From the NCBI GenBank assembly GCA_020746875.1, contig JAGTJL010000006.1, positions 1,240,001-1,304,000 on the forward strand: a stretch of 64,000 nt of DNA. The letters run 5' to 3'. The stretch comes from Rhexocercosporidium sp. MPI-PUGE-AT-0058 (taxonomy: Eukaryota; Ascomycota; Leotiomycetes; Helotiales). Below the pieces are notes generated by a model, which saw only the letters and a list, made by a program, of their open reading frames with translations, did not search any database and was not told the DNA's origin. Made by a program: the position numbers and the translations under genes. Below are positions 11,627 through 23,889 of the stretch, piece after piece; within the stretch, counting starts at the first letter, position 1; every line of letters begins with the position of its first letter.

Positions 11627-14600
11627 ATTATTCCTTTTCTTAATAATAGCGTTTATAATACCGATATTTTAATTAATAATATATCGGTACGCTTTTACGT
11701 TATTTAAAACGAAGATTAAGCCGCAGTAAATCGGACAGCCGTATTCCGGTTAATAAGTTTAATTAATTAAATTAATATAATTAATTAAATTATTACGCTA
11801 AATATATAATATTATACCGCGATTAATCCGTCGGACGTCGTCCGATTATTTTATAAGCTGTTTTATATAATATATTAATATTCTTAATTTAATAAATAAG
11901 AATAACTTTATAAAATAATAAAAGATATTTATTTTAATTATAAGATTCTTACGTATATATATAAGAGTTCTTATATTTATATTCGAATACTATAATTATT
12001 ATTATTATTAAAAAATTGTCTTCGGTCGGCGAAATAATAAGCAGGTTACGCGCTAATAACGTATTTACGTTTATTTATTAAATAAATAAAATATAAATAA
12101 TATATATATAATAATATAATTACGTAATAATTGCGATTTTATTATCTTATTAAAACGTATATATAAATAATCTCTTTATCGCGTTAAAGATAACCTTTTC
12201 TTTTTAATTTATTTATATATAATACTTATATTTATACGTTATTATTTTCCTGTTTTTCTTTTTCTTCTCTTTTTTAATTAATTACTAATATTATTATTAT
12301 TATTATATCTTTCGTTTAACGTCTTAAACCTATTGTATTTATTAATCCTGCGAATTAGCCTTGCAAAGGTTTTTGCGGTTAATACTTTAAAGTTATATTA
12401 GTCGATTTCTTCTTCCGTTATATTAATAAGAAAGGCAAAAAGAATTGCGATCGCTGCTTTAAGTAAAAAGCCGTTTTTATTATCGTACGTATTTATATTT
12501 ATAAAGTTTATTAATAATATAATATTAAACGCGTTAAAAATAAATCGTATATTAATTATAAAATAAATAATTATCTTATTTCTTTTATAAGAATATTTAT
12601 ATTATAAAAAACTTTACTCTCGATTTCGAGAATTAATTACGTAAGAATAATTAATATAATATTAACGTCGCTTTTGAAAATTATAATTTTACGCTTTTTA
12701 TAAAAGTTTAAAGCTTTACTATTTAACTCGAGAAGTATTATATAATTGATTTCTTATTGCGCGTATTTTTTAAGATTAATAAGAAAAATACTAATTAAAT
12801 CTCTTTTTTTATTAATATTTTTTTTATAAATTATATCTTTTTCTTTTAAAATATTATTAATATATTAATAAAAGAAAAGAATTTAAGAAGTTTTATAAAA
12901 ATATAATATATTTAATCGATAATATATTTAAATTTAAGAACGCTTATATTATTACTTTCGCTTCCGAAGCCGATTAAATTACGTATAATTTAATAAAAGA
13001 ATTAATAATAAAGATTTAGTTATAACGCGAAGTTATAATAATTATTATAAGTATTTTGTATTTATTTTATTATTAATATATATTAATAATATGGTATTAA
13101 GATAATATTATATTAAACGAGATTATTAAAACTATTCCAGAAGATATTTTATAATTCTTTAGCGCTTAATAAATATTACGATATAAGTTTAAATTTAATA
13201 TTAAGAAGTTTAAGATTTTTAAATAATTTAATTTACAAAATAAATATCTTATCCCATGGAGTGGCAGCTCGCTTGCACATTTTAGCGCCATAATTTGAGG
13301 TGGCCGTATCGAATGTATTTCGACTATTAAAAGAATTCTAAGAAAATTAAAAGAAATGTAGAGTTTGAAATAATACTTGTAGCTTTTTAGAATACTTTTT
13401 AAAAGTCGTGGTGGCTGAGTTATATTATTGCGAAAAGGAGGTCTTCTTTTAAATAGCGCTAAAATATGTTTATGCTATTCCACGGGATACTTTAAGTATT
13501 TATAATAAAATTACGCTATTATTTTATAATTAAAATAAAATCTTATTATTTTTTAAATTATAATTTAAATATATTTTATAAGTTTATTCTTTTTTAATAT
13601 AATATTATATATTTTATATTTACGTTAATATTACTTTTGAAATTAAAATTAAAATTTTAAAATTTCTATTAAAAAACATAAAAAAAATTATTTTTATTTA
13701 TAATTAATAATATTTTCTTAATTTCTTAATTTTTTATAATCTTTTCGGCTTTTTTATAAATTACGCGGAAGTTTTATATTTTTTTATATTTAATATTTAA
13801 ATTTTTTAATTTATAATTCTTATTATATATATTAAGGATTTCTTTAATATTTTCGAGATTTAAATATATTAAAAATTAAAAATTATAATATTTTAAGAAA
13901 TCTTTTTATTTAATTAAATATTTCTTAATTTTATTTTTTTTTATTTTATTTATAATTAAAAATACTTTTAATTTTTTATTCTTAAAAGTTATTTTCTTTA
14001 TTTAACTTTAAAAGCTTATTAAATAAGTAATTATTTAATTACTTATTAATTTATATTATATATTCTTTTAATAAAATTATATAAAATATTAAATAAAGCT
14101 TTTTATATAACCTTAATAGCTTTAGAATATATATTATATTACTTACGTATTTAATAATTTAAAATAAGCTAATATATTTTAATAATAATTTTTTAATTTT
14201 TAATCGAATATTTTTAATATTAAGTATTAATTATTGTTTTAATTAAAAATATTTATTTAAATACTTAATATTATAATAATTTTCCTAATTCTATTACGTA
14301 CGATTTTAAACTTTTATGAGTTTAGCTTATTAATTATTTAATTATTTTATTTTATTTCGGGCAGTTAATACTTTTCTTTCTTAAATATTATCTTTAAAGT
14401 TTTATAATATTACCGGCTTATAACTATAATAGATTTAAAATAAAAATATTTAAAGCGTTTAATAAAAGGAATTATAATAAGTAAACTCGGCAAAAGCTAG
14501 TTTTCTTATTTAATTTTTTTATAATATTTTATAAAAAACGCGAAAATATATTTTTAAATTTTACTTTTACTTTTTTATTTATTCGTTTATTTAAAAGTAA

Positions 14601-15001
14601 TATATAAAGCTTAGTTTTTATTTAATATATATATAAAAATAAAAAATAAATTAGAATTTATTAATAAATATTATATTTTTATTAAATATAATATTTTAAA
14701 ATATATTTAAAAAAATATTTCTTAAATAATAATTCTATAAGTTCGGGAATATTAATTATTTTATAATATATTAAGTACCGGGCTATTTTCGAATATTAAT
14801 TAATAATTATTAATATATAATTAAGATTTAAGCTATTAAATAAGTTTTTATAAAATAATAATTTTATAATAAAATCTATTAAAATCTCGAATTAAAGCCG
14901 CGAAAGCTTTAAAATAAACTTATTAAAAGTCTATATAACGTATATCATTTTAATTTAATCTTTTAATAAATATTAAATTATTTAAGATTTAAGTTTATTA
15001 A

Positions 15002-15333
15002 GTATATTTATTATATTTATTATATTTATTATATTTATTATATTTATTATATTTATTATATTTATTATATTTATTATATTTATTATTATATTTATTATAT
15101 TTATTATATTTATTATATTTATTATATTTATTATATTTATTATATTTATTATATTTATTATATTTATTATATTTATTATATTTATTATATTTATTATATT
15201 TATTATATTTATTATATTTATTATATTTATTATATTTATTATATTTATTATATTTATTATATTTATTATATTTATTATATTTATTATATTTATTATATTT
15301 ATTATATTTATTATATTTATTATATTTATTATA
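15002..15333. repeat. 9-bp tandem array (ATTATATTT)n, about 36 units
   Basis: This is a near-perfect array of a 9-bp unit with a single 3-bp irregularity near 15080. It lies inside retrotransposon copy A. At the matching position, copy B (about 30255-30275) has only about two units and copy C (about 39270-39290) about one, so the array expanded in this copy alone. Confidence 0.95.
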
Positions 15334-18300
15334 ATTAAATCTTATAATAGCTTTATTAATAAGACCAGAATTATTTAACTTTTAATTATTACTTTTATTT
15401 ATAATATCGGAATAAGATATTTATAATTATTAATTCCTGCGATAAGCGGCTAGCGTTCGCTTTTTATATATAATAATATATTTATAAATAAAGTTATTAT
15501 CTTAAGTATAATATTTAAAGAATTAAGTTTTATATATTTAATTTTCAGAATTCTTTTTTAAGTAATTTATTCCGGTTTTATTAATATTAAGTCCGGCTTC
15601 TTGTTAATAAAATCTTATAATCCTTATTTAAAAATACTTCGATATTAATACTTCGATTTCGTAAAACATTTATAAAAGTTTTTTTTTAATTTATTTTAAA
15701 ATATTTATAAAACTTTTAAATTCTTAATAATCTGGCCTATTATTAAGTTTATCGCCGGGTTTATAATACTCTTGTGATAATAAATTTCAAAATTATAAAT
15801 AATAAAATATATTACTTATCGTGCTTATCGATTCTCGAGATATTTCGCTATTATAAAATATTTATAATTTATAAGTACTTTAATAATATATTAATTTCTT
15901 TTAAAATAATACTTTTATTATTTAAAATACTTAATAATAACTAAAAGCTCTTTATTATAAATAATATAATTCCGCTTAATATTAATTATTTCACGGGATT
16001 AATACATAACGAATTTTTAATATCCCTTAAATTCTTTTTTAAAATTAGCTTATTAAAAGAAAATATTAATGATTATAAATTTAAAAGTATCGGTTTTAAT
16101 TTAAATACTTTTTATAAGATTAAAATACCTTATAATTAATATATTAATAAAAGCTACTTTTAAATCTTTAAAGCTTTTTTTAATTATATTAAAAAATTCG
16201 AAGAGTTTTTTCTTAATTTTATTTTTTATATTTTAAAAAGCTCTCGTTAAGCTTATAATTATTTTAAAATATTTTAATATAAATTTATAATAAAAATTCA
16301 CGAAGCTTAAAAATATTTAAATATTCTTATAAAATTCCGGCTTTAATTATTTTTAAATTAAACGAATCCGCTTTAAGTTTACTTAAATATTAATTAATCT
16401 AACTTTAAATCTTAAGAATTCGATTTAATTTGCTTTAAACTTATACTTACTGAGTTTTATAAAAAGCTTATACTTATATAATTATTTTATAATAGCTTTA
16501 ATACACTTATAATACTTTTCTTTTTAAAATAAATTAAGATATTATTAAAGTATATAATAACGAAATAATCGATTAATCTCGTTAACGCTTTATTAATATG
16601 CGCTTAAAACGTAATTAAAATATTAAATAACCTAAAAAGTAATATTAAATATTTAAAATATTTATATTTTATATAAAAAGCTGTTTTTTATTTATATTTT
16701 TCTTTAATTTTAATACGATAATATATATCTTTTAAATTTAAAACCGTGAATATTACAGCTCCGCCGAAACGATTTAGCGTCTTATTAATTAAAAGAAAAG
16801 AATAGCGATTTTTAATTATTACTTTATTTAATCCTTAATAATTTATATATAAATATAATTATTTATCTTTTTTTAATATAAATAATATTAGCGTATTTAT
16901 AAGACTTTTCATTAAATTAATTTATCTTTTTTATAATAAAATAATAAAATATTCCCGAAGCGCAACGAGTTATAATCGGGAAAAGTTATAAAAGAATTTA
17001 TATAAAAGTAATACGTCGGTATTAATAATATACTCGAATTTAACTTGTTTTTTTTTTAAAAAAAAAATAATTAACAAATTATTATTATTTATATTTATTA
17101 TATTTATAAGTTAATTTAAAAGAAGTATTAGCTTAAAAAATTTTATTTAAATAATTAATACTTACGACGGATTTACGACGCTAATATTAAGACGAATATC
17201 TTGATTACTTTAAATATTTATACGATTTTAAATTCTTTAAATAATTATAATCGAATTAAAATATAAATATAATATAAGGTATTATTTTGAAATTAATATT
17301 AAAAGTATTAATAAACTCTTTTATAATTATAATTTAAATTTAGTTTTAAATTAAAGCATAAGCTTATTTCTTAAGTTTTTAATTATAATATTTGGCGTTC
17401 TTATATTTAAAAAAAATTATTTTAAGAATTATTTTATATTTTTATAATTAGAAAATCTTTCTTAAAAAGTTCTCGAGATTTTATAATTGTTTTATATAAT
17501 TATATATAAATTATAAGCGCTAATTACTTAAAACTAATACTTATTAAAAGTTATAAACTTTTAATTATATTTAAAAAAAAAAAATTTCTTATAATTTAAT
17601 TTTATATTTATTAAGTAAATTATTATTTAAATTATTATTTATTAAATTATTAAATAATATATTTATATTTATTTTAAATTACTTTAATTTTATAAAAATA
17701 TATAAGTATTTAAAAATATTTCTTAAGCTTTTAACACTTAAGATTTAATAATATTTTTTTTTATATTTTTTTTAATATTAAATAACTTTTATTTTTTAAT
17801 ATATATAATAATATATATTTTCTTTTTTATTTAAAAAGTTTTTTTATTATTTTAAAATATTCTTTTACTTTTAATTTTTAAAAATTATTTAATATTTATT
17901 ATATAAATTTAAAATAATTATAATCTTTAAATTAATAATTTTCTTATTTATAAAAGTAATAAAATATAATACTTTTAAAATAATTCTTTTTCTTATTATT
18001 TTTATTTTTATTAAAGAATCAAGAATTAAAAGCTAAAAGAACGCTATTAAATACGCACTTTTTATAATTATTTTAAAAAAAAATTTATAACTTTTTTTTA
18101 CGAAATTTATTATTTTTAAAAATATTATTATTTAATTTACTTTCGCTTTCGTTATATTTAGCTTTTAATATATTAAAAAATATTTTTTAAATTCTTTTAA
18201 TAAAAGATTTAATATTATTAATTAATTTTTTTTAATTATTAATAAGTATTAAAAGAATTTATAAAAGCGTAAAAATTAATTTATTACGCTATTAATATAT

Positions 18301-19641
18301 ATATAATTATTTTATAAAAATTAATAATAATAATATTATTAAATGTCCGAATATTATAATTCTTAATAAATATAATAAACCGTCGGTATATTACTTAAAT
18401 AAACTTACTTAATTATTAATAAAACCGCTTAATATTCTTAATAATTTTAATATTTTGAGTTTTTTTAAAAATATAAAATTCTTTTAAGAAATTAATAAAT
18501 AAGTTTTATATTAATAAAATACTTTTAAATTTAATTATAATTTACTTTATATTACTTTAATAAATTAATAAGTTGTTTTTTATATTTATAATTACGACGC
18601 GTATTTAATTTATATGCGTATTATAATTATATAAGCGAAATTTAAAAATATTTTTTTAAATATTTTTTTAATTTCTTAAACTTTTAAAAATAAATTATAT
18701 TTTTTAAAAATTATAATTATAAATTATTTTTTATAATCGCGTTTATTTTTCGTTTAAATTATAATATATTTTAATAAAATATAAGCGTTTAAATTTAAAT
18801 ATATTAATATTATTATTTTAAGTTTATAAATTATATAATTTATTATAAATAATATAATTATTTTTTAAAAGTATCTTAAGGCCGGCAAAGTTTTAAGCTT
18901 AATAATATTTTTATTAAATAAATATTATAAGTTAAGTAAGTTAATTTTTAAATTTAAATTAAGATTACGCTTTATTAAAAGTAATTTAAAGACTTTTATT
19001 AAAATAATAATAATAAAATTTAATATTATATTACGAGTTTATTAAAAGTTTTCTTTAACTGCGTATTATTTACTTATTATATTTATATAAGCGACGGAAA
19101 TTATTCAGAAGTAACGAAGTCTAATTATATTATTTTTATAATAAACGAGCCGCGTCTTTATATAAGTATTTTTAATTTTAAACTTAATTTATAAACGTAT
19201 ATACTCTTTAAGCTCGCGCTGCTTTTAAGCGATTTATTTTTTAATAAATATATTTAAGGTTATAAAATTAATATTAATATTAAAAATAAAAAATATTATA
19301 TTATTTATTATATAATTAAATATATTTAAATTACTTTTAATTTAAGTTATAATTTTACTTTTCTTTTTATAAATATAAATAAATTAATTATAAATATAAA
19401 AAAATTCTTTATTATTATTATTATTATTATAAGTATTTTAAAATAATTTATTATTAAAAGTATTTTCGCTTTTAATTATATAAAAAAATTTATAGATTTT
19501 ATAATTTTATAAAAAATATTATAAATAATACCGCTAAAGTAAGTATTATTTCTAAGTTTAATATTATTAAATATAATTACTTAATAAAAAACCGTTCTTT
19601 TATTTTTTATATTATTATTTTATAAAATAAAGAAGTTAATT

Positions 19642-19901
19642 TATTAAATAAAATTATAATAAATAAAGCTTTATAAAAGTTTAAAGAAAATATATTTAAA
19701 AAAATTTAATTTTTAATTTTTAAAAAAGTTTAAAAGAAAAGCGTATATATAAAAGAAGTTATTTATTAAAGAAAATAAAACGCCGTTATAATTAAAAATC
19801 TAAATAAGACTAATTCTATTAATATCGTAAAATCCTCGGCCTCCTTATATTACAGGCCTGACCTCATACTGATAATAGAATGAATAAGCGTGCATATAAT
19901 A
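19642..19901 (-). repeat. 5' LTR of copy A
   Basis: About 260 bp aligning with the left LTR of the element but less AT-rich at its outer end (about 19830-19900). The terminal CA expected of an LTR reads TA here, a RIP-type change. Confidence 0.7.
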
Positions 19902-20694
19902 AGCGGATTTAATATTAAATATTCAATAACCAAATAGTTATAATTAAATTCCTATAAGACGTTCTGGCTATTAAGATAATAAGTTATAAGCTGGATACAA
20001 AAGAGGTTTTAAAGCGGTTAGTTTAAATGTTTTTAGTAAATCACTTTAAGAGAAGGAGATTTGTATGACGCTTGCTTTATAAGAGACGGCAATTATATAT
20101 AACTGGCGCCTTATATTATATTAAAAAAATATAAAAATAATAAGAGTCTCCTGTAATTTAAAACTACGTAAGAAATAAAGTAAAAAGAAAAGTAGGTTAT
20201 TTATAAAAGAAGACTTTACAGAAGCTCGTTTAATCTCGATAACTTTCTAAATAAGAAGTAAGTAGCCGAGACTAGAAATGAGGGTCTGAGAGCTTTAAAC
20301 CGTTATAATTTGTCGTTTGAAAAAGATAGTCGAAGGTCTAAATGGCTGTATTTAACTTTAATATAATATAACGATAAGTATTTATACGGCAGGTGATTGA
20401 TATGCTTAAAACAGTAAGGTGTGGAGCCTGATGAGTTCGGCATAAGGTTATGCATATATAATACAGGGTCACGGCCTAAGGGCACAATCTTTGTATATTT
20501 TAGTTTACAATAGTTTCGAGTGACTAAGAATGTACAAGCTTTTCGGTCTTCTCATTCTCTAAGGCAAAGTGAAAGCGATATTCAGGCCATATGACATGGT
20601 GGATTGCCTCCTTCTTGGTCTCCAGTCCTTCACCTCGTACTTCGGCTGCAAGCAACCCTCCCCAAGAGACGTACGAAGTCTTGGGGCACTTCAT
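19902..20694. other. Transition zone between copy A and the gene island
   Basis: This is moderately AT-rich DNA that becomes normal in composition by about 20550. A short open frame on the minus strand (20303-20485) has no recognisable similarity and poor codon quality. I see no supportable gene. Confidence 0.5.
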
Positions 20695-21570
20695 TCACGA
20701 ACCACGTCGCACTTCCTTCATTGTCCGAGTTGTGGCTGTGAGGTAGCATTGTGACTCTGGGGTCGACTCTGGGGTCGAGGGTTCCCCCTCAAAATGTAAT
20801 GACTGATGTCTGCCTTCGCTGGGACCCTTGACAAAGCTTACCAGCCTACCTAAAATAGCAAGTTCAAGCTTGATCTTGAAGCTGGATACCAGCGACTTCA
20901 GGCCAATTTGGACAATTCTGTGGTTGGAATATTGGACACCTAAAATGGCACAATCCATGATGACAAGGATTACGTTGATGGTAAAGAGTTGGAGCATAAG
21001 GGTTCGTTTCCGTTTCTCGGGCGTAAATTTCAACAAGCTGATCGTCCCCCAGATATAGAGTCCTGACACGATACACTCTTGCAAGGTGAATGCAAGCACT
21101 TGTATATTCTCTACGATTTCGTAGCCACGCAGAAACGCCGGGGAAATGATCGTGGTATCGTTGCCGAAAGCCATTGTCACAATAAGAGGCAGGAGAATAA
21201 CTGCATTGACAACAATCATCAGAAGAACGGCGCGCAGGATCCTCCGACTTTGTATGACAAGATGGAGCCGTGACCATAAGACGAGCGATTGAGCAACTAT
21301 GTAGAAAGACCAGCCAGTCACACACACGGCGGTTTGGGCATATTTCGAGCTGGTGACGTCGAAGAAGTAGGTGATGTAGCCGACAATCCAAACGATCAGG
21401 CCTATACAGGCGACGAGGAGGCTCCAGAAATAACATCCGCGGTATTGCTTAAAGGTGATGAAGATGAGAATAAGAGTCTCTATAGGATTGTAGAGAGCAA
21501 CCCCGAGAGCAGCAGTAATGAAGTACTCCAGAGCTGGAGGGCATGTGCGAGCTGAAACACAAGAGAACAT
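20695..21570 (-). CDS. Seven-transmembrane protein, DUF7703-like
   Basis: A 291-residue open frame with seven hydrophobic segments at about residues 15-40, 46-71, 79-104, 112-137, 154-181, 191-216 and 222-250, then a short hydrophilic Ser/Thr/Glu-rich tail. The pattern around YNPIETLILIFITFK and YRGCYFWSLL fits the fungal integral membrane family DUF7703; this is from memory. The function of that family is unknown. Codon use and composition are normal and no stop interrupts the frame, so it looks alive despite lying between RIP-mutated elements. Start uncertainty: the first codons overlap a pyrimidine stretch ending TTTCAG at 21552, a good splice acceptor, so the true N-terminus could come from an upstream exon ending before 21571 and the first six residues could be intronic. 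Upstream exons were not identified. Confidence 0.7.
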   Translation of the reverse strand: MFSCVSARTCPPALEYFITAALGVALYNPIETLILIFITFKQYRGCYFWSLLVACIGLIVWIVGYITYFFDVTSSKYAQTAVCVTGWSFYIVAQSLVLWSRLHLVIQSRRILRAVLLMIVVNAVILLPLIVTMAFGNDTTIISPAFLRGYEIVENIQVLAFTLQECIVSGLYIWGTISLLKFTPEKRKRTLMLQLFTINVILVIMDCAILGVQYSNHRIVQIGLKSLVSSFKIKLELAILGRLVSFVKGPSEGRHQSLHFEGEPSTPESTPESQCYLTATTRTMKEVRRGS

Positions 21571-22939
21571 GATGGCAGAGTAACGAGTTGTCCTAAAAAT
21601 TCCGAAGCTGAAGAGGTTATCGATGATGGGATGAAATGTGGTGGGATATGCGATATTTGTCCATAGAAAGTGAACATGAAAACAAAGGCGTCTCCTCGAC
21701 GACTCGCGGACCTTTTCTTCAAAAAGAGTCGGTATCAGATGTGTAGGTTACTAGCGTTCATAACCATATCTCCATGCACGACCCATTTCAAGTGGGAAAA
21801 AGCCGGTCAAGTCAATCTTCCCGTTTACGAACCATAAAACCTGTGTGAGAGTGCAAGCCTTGGTCTGTTTTTGAACGTATGGCTTGAGAGAAGGCTGAGA
21901 TGGCTGTGGGCGGGGCACCATCCGCACACCAGTGATTATATTTGTTTCTCCCCCATGTGAGACATCCCCGGCTGTGCCGGGAAGTCGCAGGTTGAAAAGG
22001 AATCCCAAGGCGCACGGAAAGCAATCCCAGCATCCTGAAAATTGATTTAGCTGGAGTTGGCACTCACAGCCGCTCAACAGAGTACGCCTGCGCCCCCCAC
22101 AAAGAGGCTTGAGTGATGTGATAGTTAGGAGAGCAAAAAAAGCAAATGTGAAAAGGAGGGGGAGCGATAACAAGGTCATTACACGCTTGTGTCTTAAAGC
22201 ACAATACAACTGGTATTGATATTAATTGGGCTGGCTGCATCAAAGCCACAATTCAGAGCAACTAAACAAGCGTAGCATTCAGGTTAATCCGCTTCCCCGG
22301 TGGAGCATCCCGTTCTCACCACGGTCCTGCCGCTTTTTAAACTTTGGTAGTAAGACAGGGGAAAACGAATGCAGCCTCCCACGAGTGATCATCCAACATC
22401 AGTAATATAGTTATGAATCAAAACAATCGCACCTAATCACAAAGAATGACAAGAACTCATCGGCTGGCTGGATTGTGTTCGGTATTGACGAGCCTGCTGG
22501 AAAGGCGTCGTTTCCGGCCTGGCAGGGGAGGACAACAGAATAGATCCCATCATAGGAGACGACCTGATCATCTGCAGTCCAACTGTTCTACTAGCATTCA
22601 ATTCGGCGACAGGATAGGGGGTCATGTCTCAAGACTTCTTGTTTCAAAATTACCTAATACTTTTGTCTTCAACAATACACTTGAGCAATTTATCCCGCAC
22701 CATCACACTGGTCTCGCCTTGCACTCGGCGACACTCTTTTCTTTTTATATTGGTAGCGTGCACTGAGGATTTCCGACTAATCAGAGAACTAGAACCCGAC
22801 TTTGATCGACTCGGTCGCACGGACTGTCTGGAGAATGAGAATATCCTTCAGGGAGCGGCGGCAGAGCACTTTTTACGGATTCTTGAATGGCCACATGCCC
22901 CTACTTTTGGGTGGGCTAAAAGTCTTAGGTCCCCCGATA
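21571..22939. other. Upstream part of the gene island
   Basis: Normal-composition DNA upstream of the 7-TM gene. Open frames here (for example 21751-22209 minus and 22624-23088 plus) overlap each other, lack recognisable domains and do not join into a convincing model. The stretch may contain the promoter and leader of the 7-TM gene and decayed gene fragments. Confidence 0.45.
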
Positions 22940-23165
22940 TACAGTCCCCCCCCCGTCCCAACGTTATACGGTGGAGACTTTTTTCTCAGCTGCTTTTACG
23001 GTGGCAAAGTTACTTCCCCTCACGGTTGCTCTGTCAACATACCAAATCGATTTCCGTACATTCCTTGTCTAATTATAAGGCAGCTTGAAATCTGCCCCTT
23101 TTGCGTTTAAGTGATAGGCACAAGGTCTCCACCATATAACGTTGGGACTGGGGAGGGGGACTGTA
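22940..23165. mobile_element. Mariner-like MITE with TA target duplication
   Basis: The ends are inverted copies of about 45 bp: TACAGTCCCC... at 22940 and its reverse complement ending GGGGACTGTA at 23165, both extending through the shared GTCCCAACGTTATA and GGTGGAGAC blocks. TA lies immediately outside on both sides (22938-22939 and 23166-23167). At 226 bp it has no coding capacity. The 5'-TACAGT terminus and TA duplication are characteristic of Tc1/mariner-derived MITEs. A few transitions separate the arms. Confidence 0.85.
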
Positions 23166-23880
23166 TAGAAGAGAAATAAGCAACATATTTAATTTAGCGG
23201 AGGTGGCTATCGCGAATATCAAAGACATTGACCGGAAACATGCGGCACTAGACAACCTTCACATTCTCCCAAGGAAAAGGAAGGCCGTGCAAGCTCTTTC
23301 CAAAGTCCATGTCGAGCGGGACATAATTCACTCCTTCGCAGCATTCTATTCTATTCTATTACAGTTTAGAATCTGGTCCCTCTGGGTGGCGTATCTCTGC
23401 TACACGGGATACCCCCTTACATTCGTCAACTGCGGTTCTATTGACGTCCCTGAAAGGACTGCAGCGATGTCTGTAAGGGAGACGACGATGCCCCAAAGGC
23501 AGTCAGATCAGCCACTACGGAGTAAGACCGACCGCGCATGCTGTGGCACGCTGAAGCAGACGGGCCATCGCATTTGAGAGAACAAGTGGGCCGCGGGGTG
23601 TGGGAAGATCTTAACTGCTAAGTTAGTTGCCGAACATCTTCAAAGGCCGGCTATAACCCAGTTTCCGCTGGTAAGCTCGGGACAATGGCAGAGAGCGTCG
23701 AAAGCGTATCTTTAAACATGCTATCGGGACGGGTAGGAAGTGGCCGATTGTGGCGAGGTGCCCAAACACGAGAGTGTTATGTTTTTGACTACGATAATAG
23801 TCGGTTCCCCTTTGTCAAGCTGTGCGCTCTCGCTTACAGTCGGCGAAAGCAAGTGTTACAGGAAAGCAAGTTGTCATAGC
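23166..23880. other. Right part of the gene island, possible gene remnant
   Basis: Normal-composition DNA. A plus-strand frame from 23203 begins with AIANIKDIDRKHAALDNLHI, which weakly resembles the linker ahead of the AAA+ ATPase core in fungal DUF7025-type proteins. No Walker motif follows and the similarity fades after about 45 residues, so at most this is a truncated fragment. Nothing else is supportable before the composition drops at about 23890. Confidence 0.3.
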
Positions 23881-23889
23881 CCGAGTCCC

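Larger units (their letters stand above)
11370..19901 (-). mobile_element. Ty3/gypsy-like LTR retrotransposon copy A (RIP-mutated, full length)
   Basis: Two direct LTR copies bound the element: 11370-11626 (257 bp) and about 19642-19901 (260 bp). The right LTR is the 5' LTR, so the element lies on the minus strand. Reverse-strand translation of about 16380-16640 gives broken reverse transcriptase resembling the region after the YxDD box, with the second Asp of that box changed to Asn as expected from G-to-A mutation. The same internal sequence recurs in copies B and C in the correct order. Nearly every frame is cut by stops and the DNA is overwhelmingly A/T, so no protein can be made. An AGCGG pentamer immediately right of the element recurs 15 bp left of the left LTR and may be the target duplication. 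Confidence 0.8.

Noticed and set aside
21751..22209. 152-codon minus-strand frame with a hydrophobic N-terminus
   Set aside because: No recognisable family and implausible composition; likely chance in the 7-TM upstream region. Not excluded as a lineage-specific gene.
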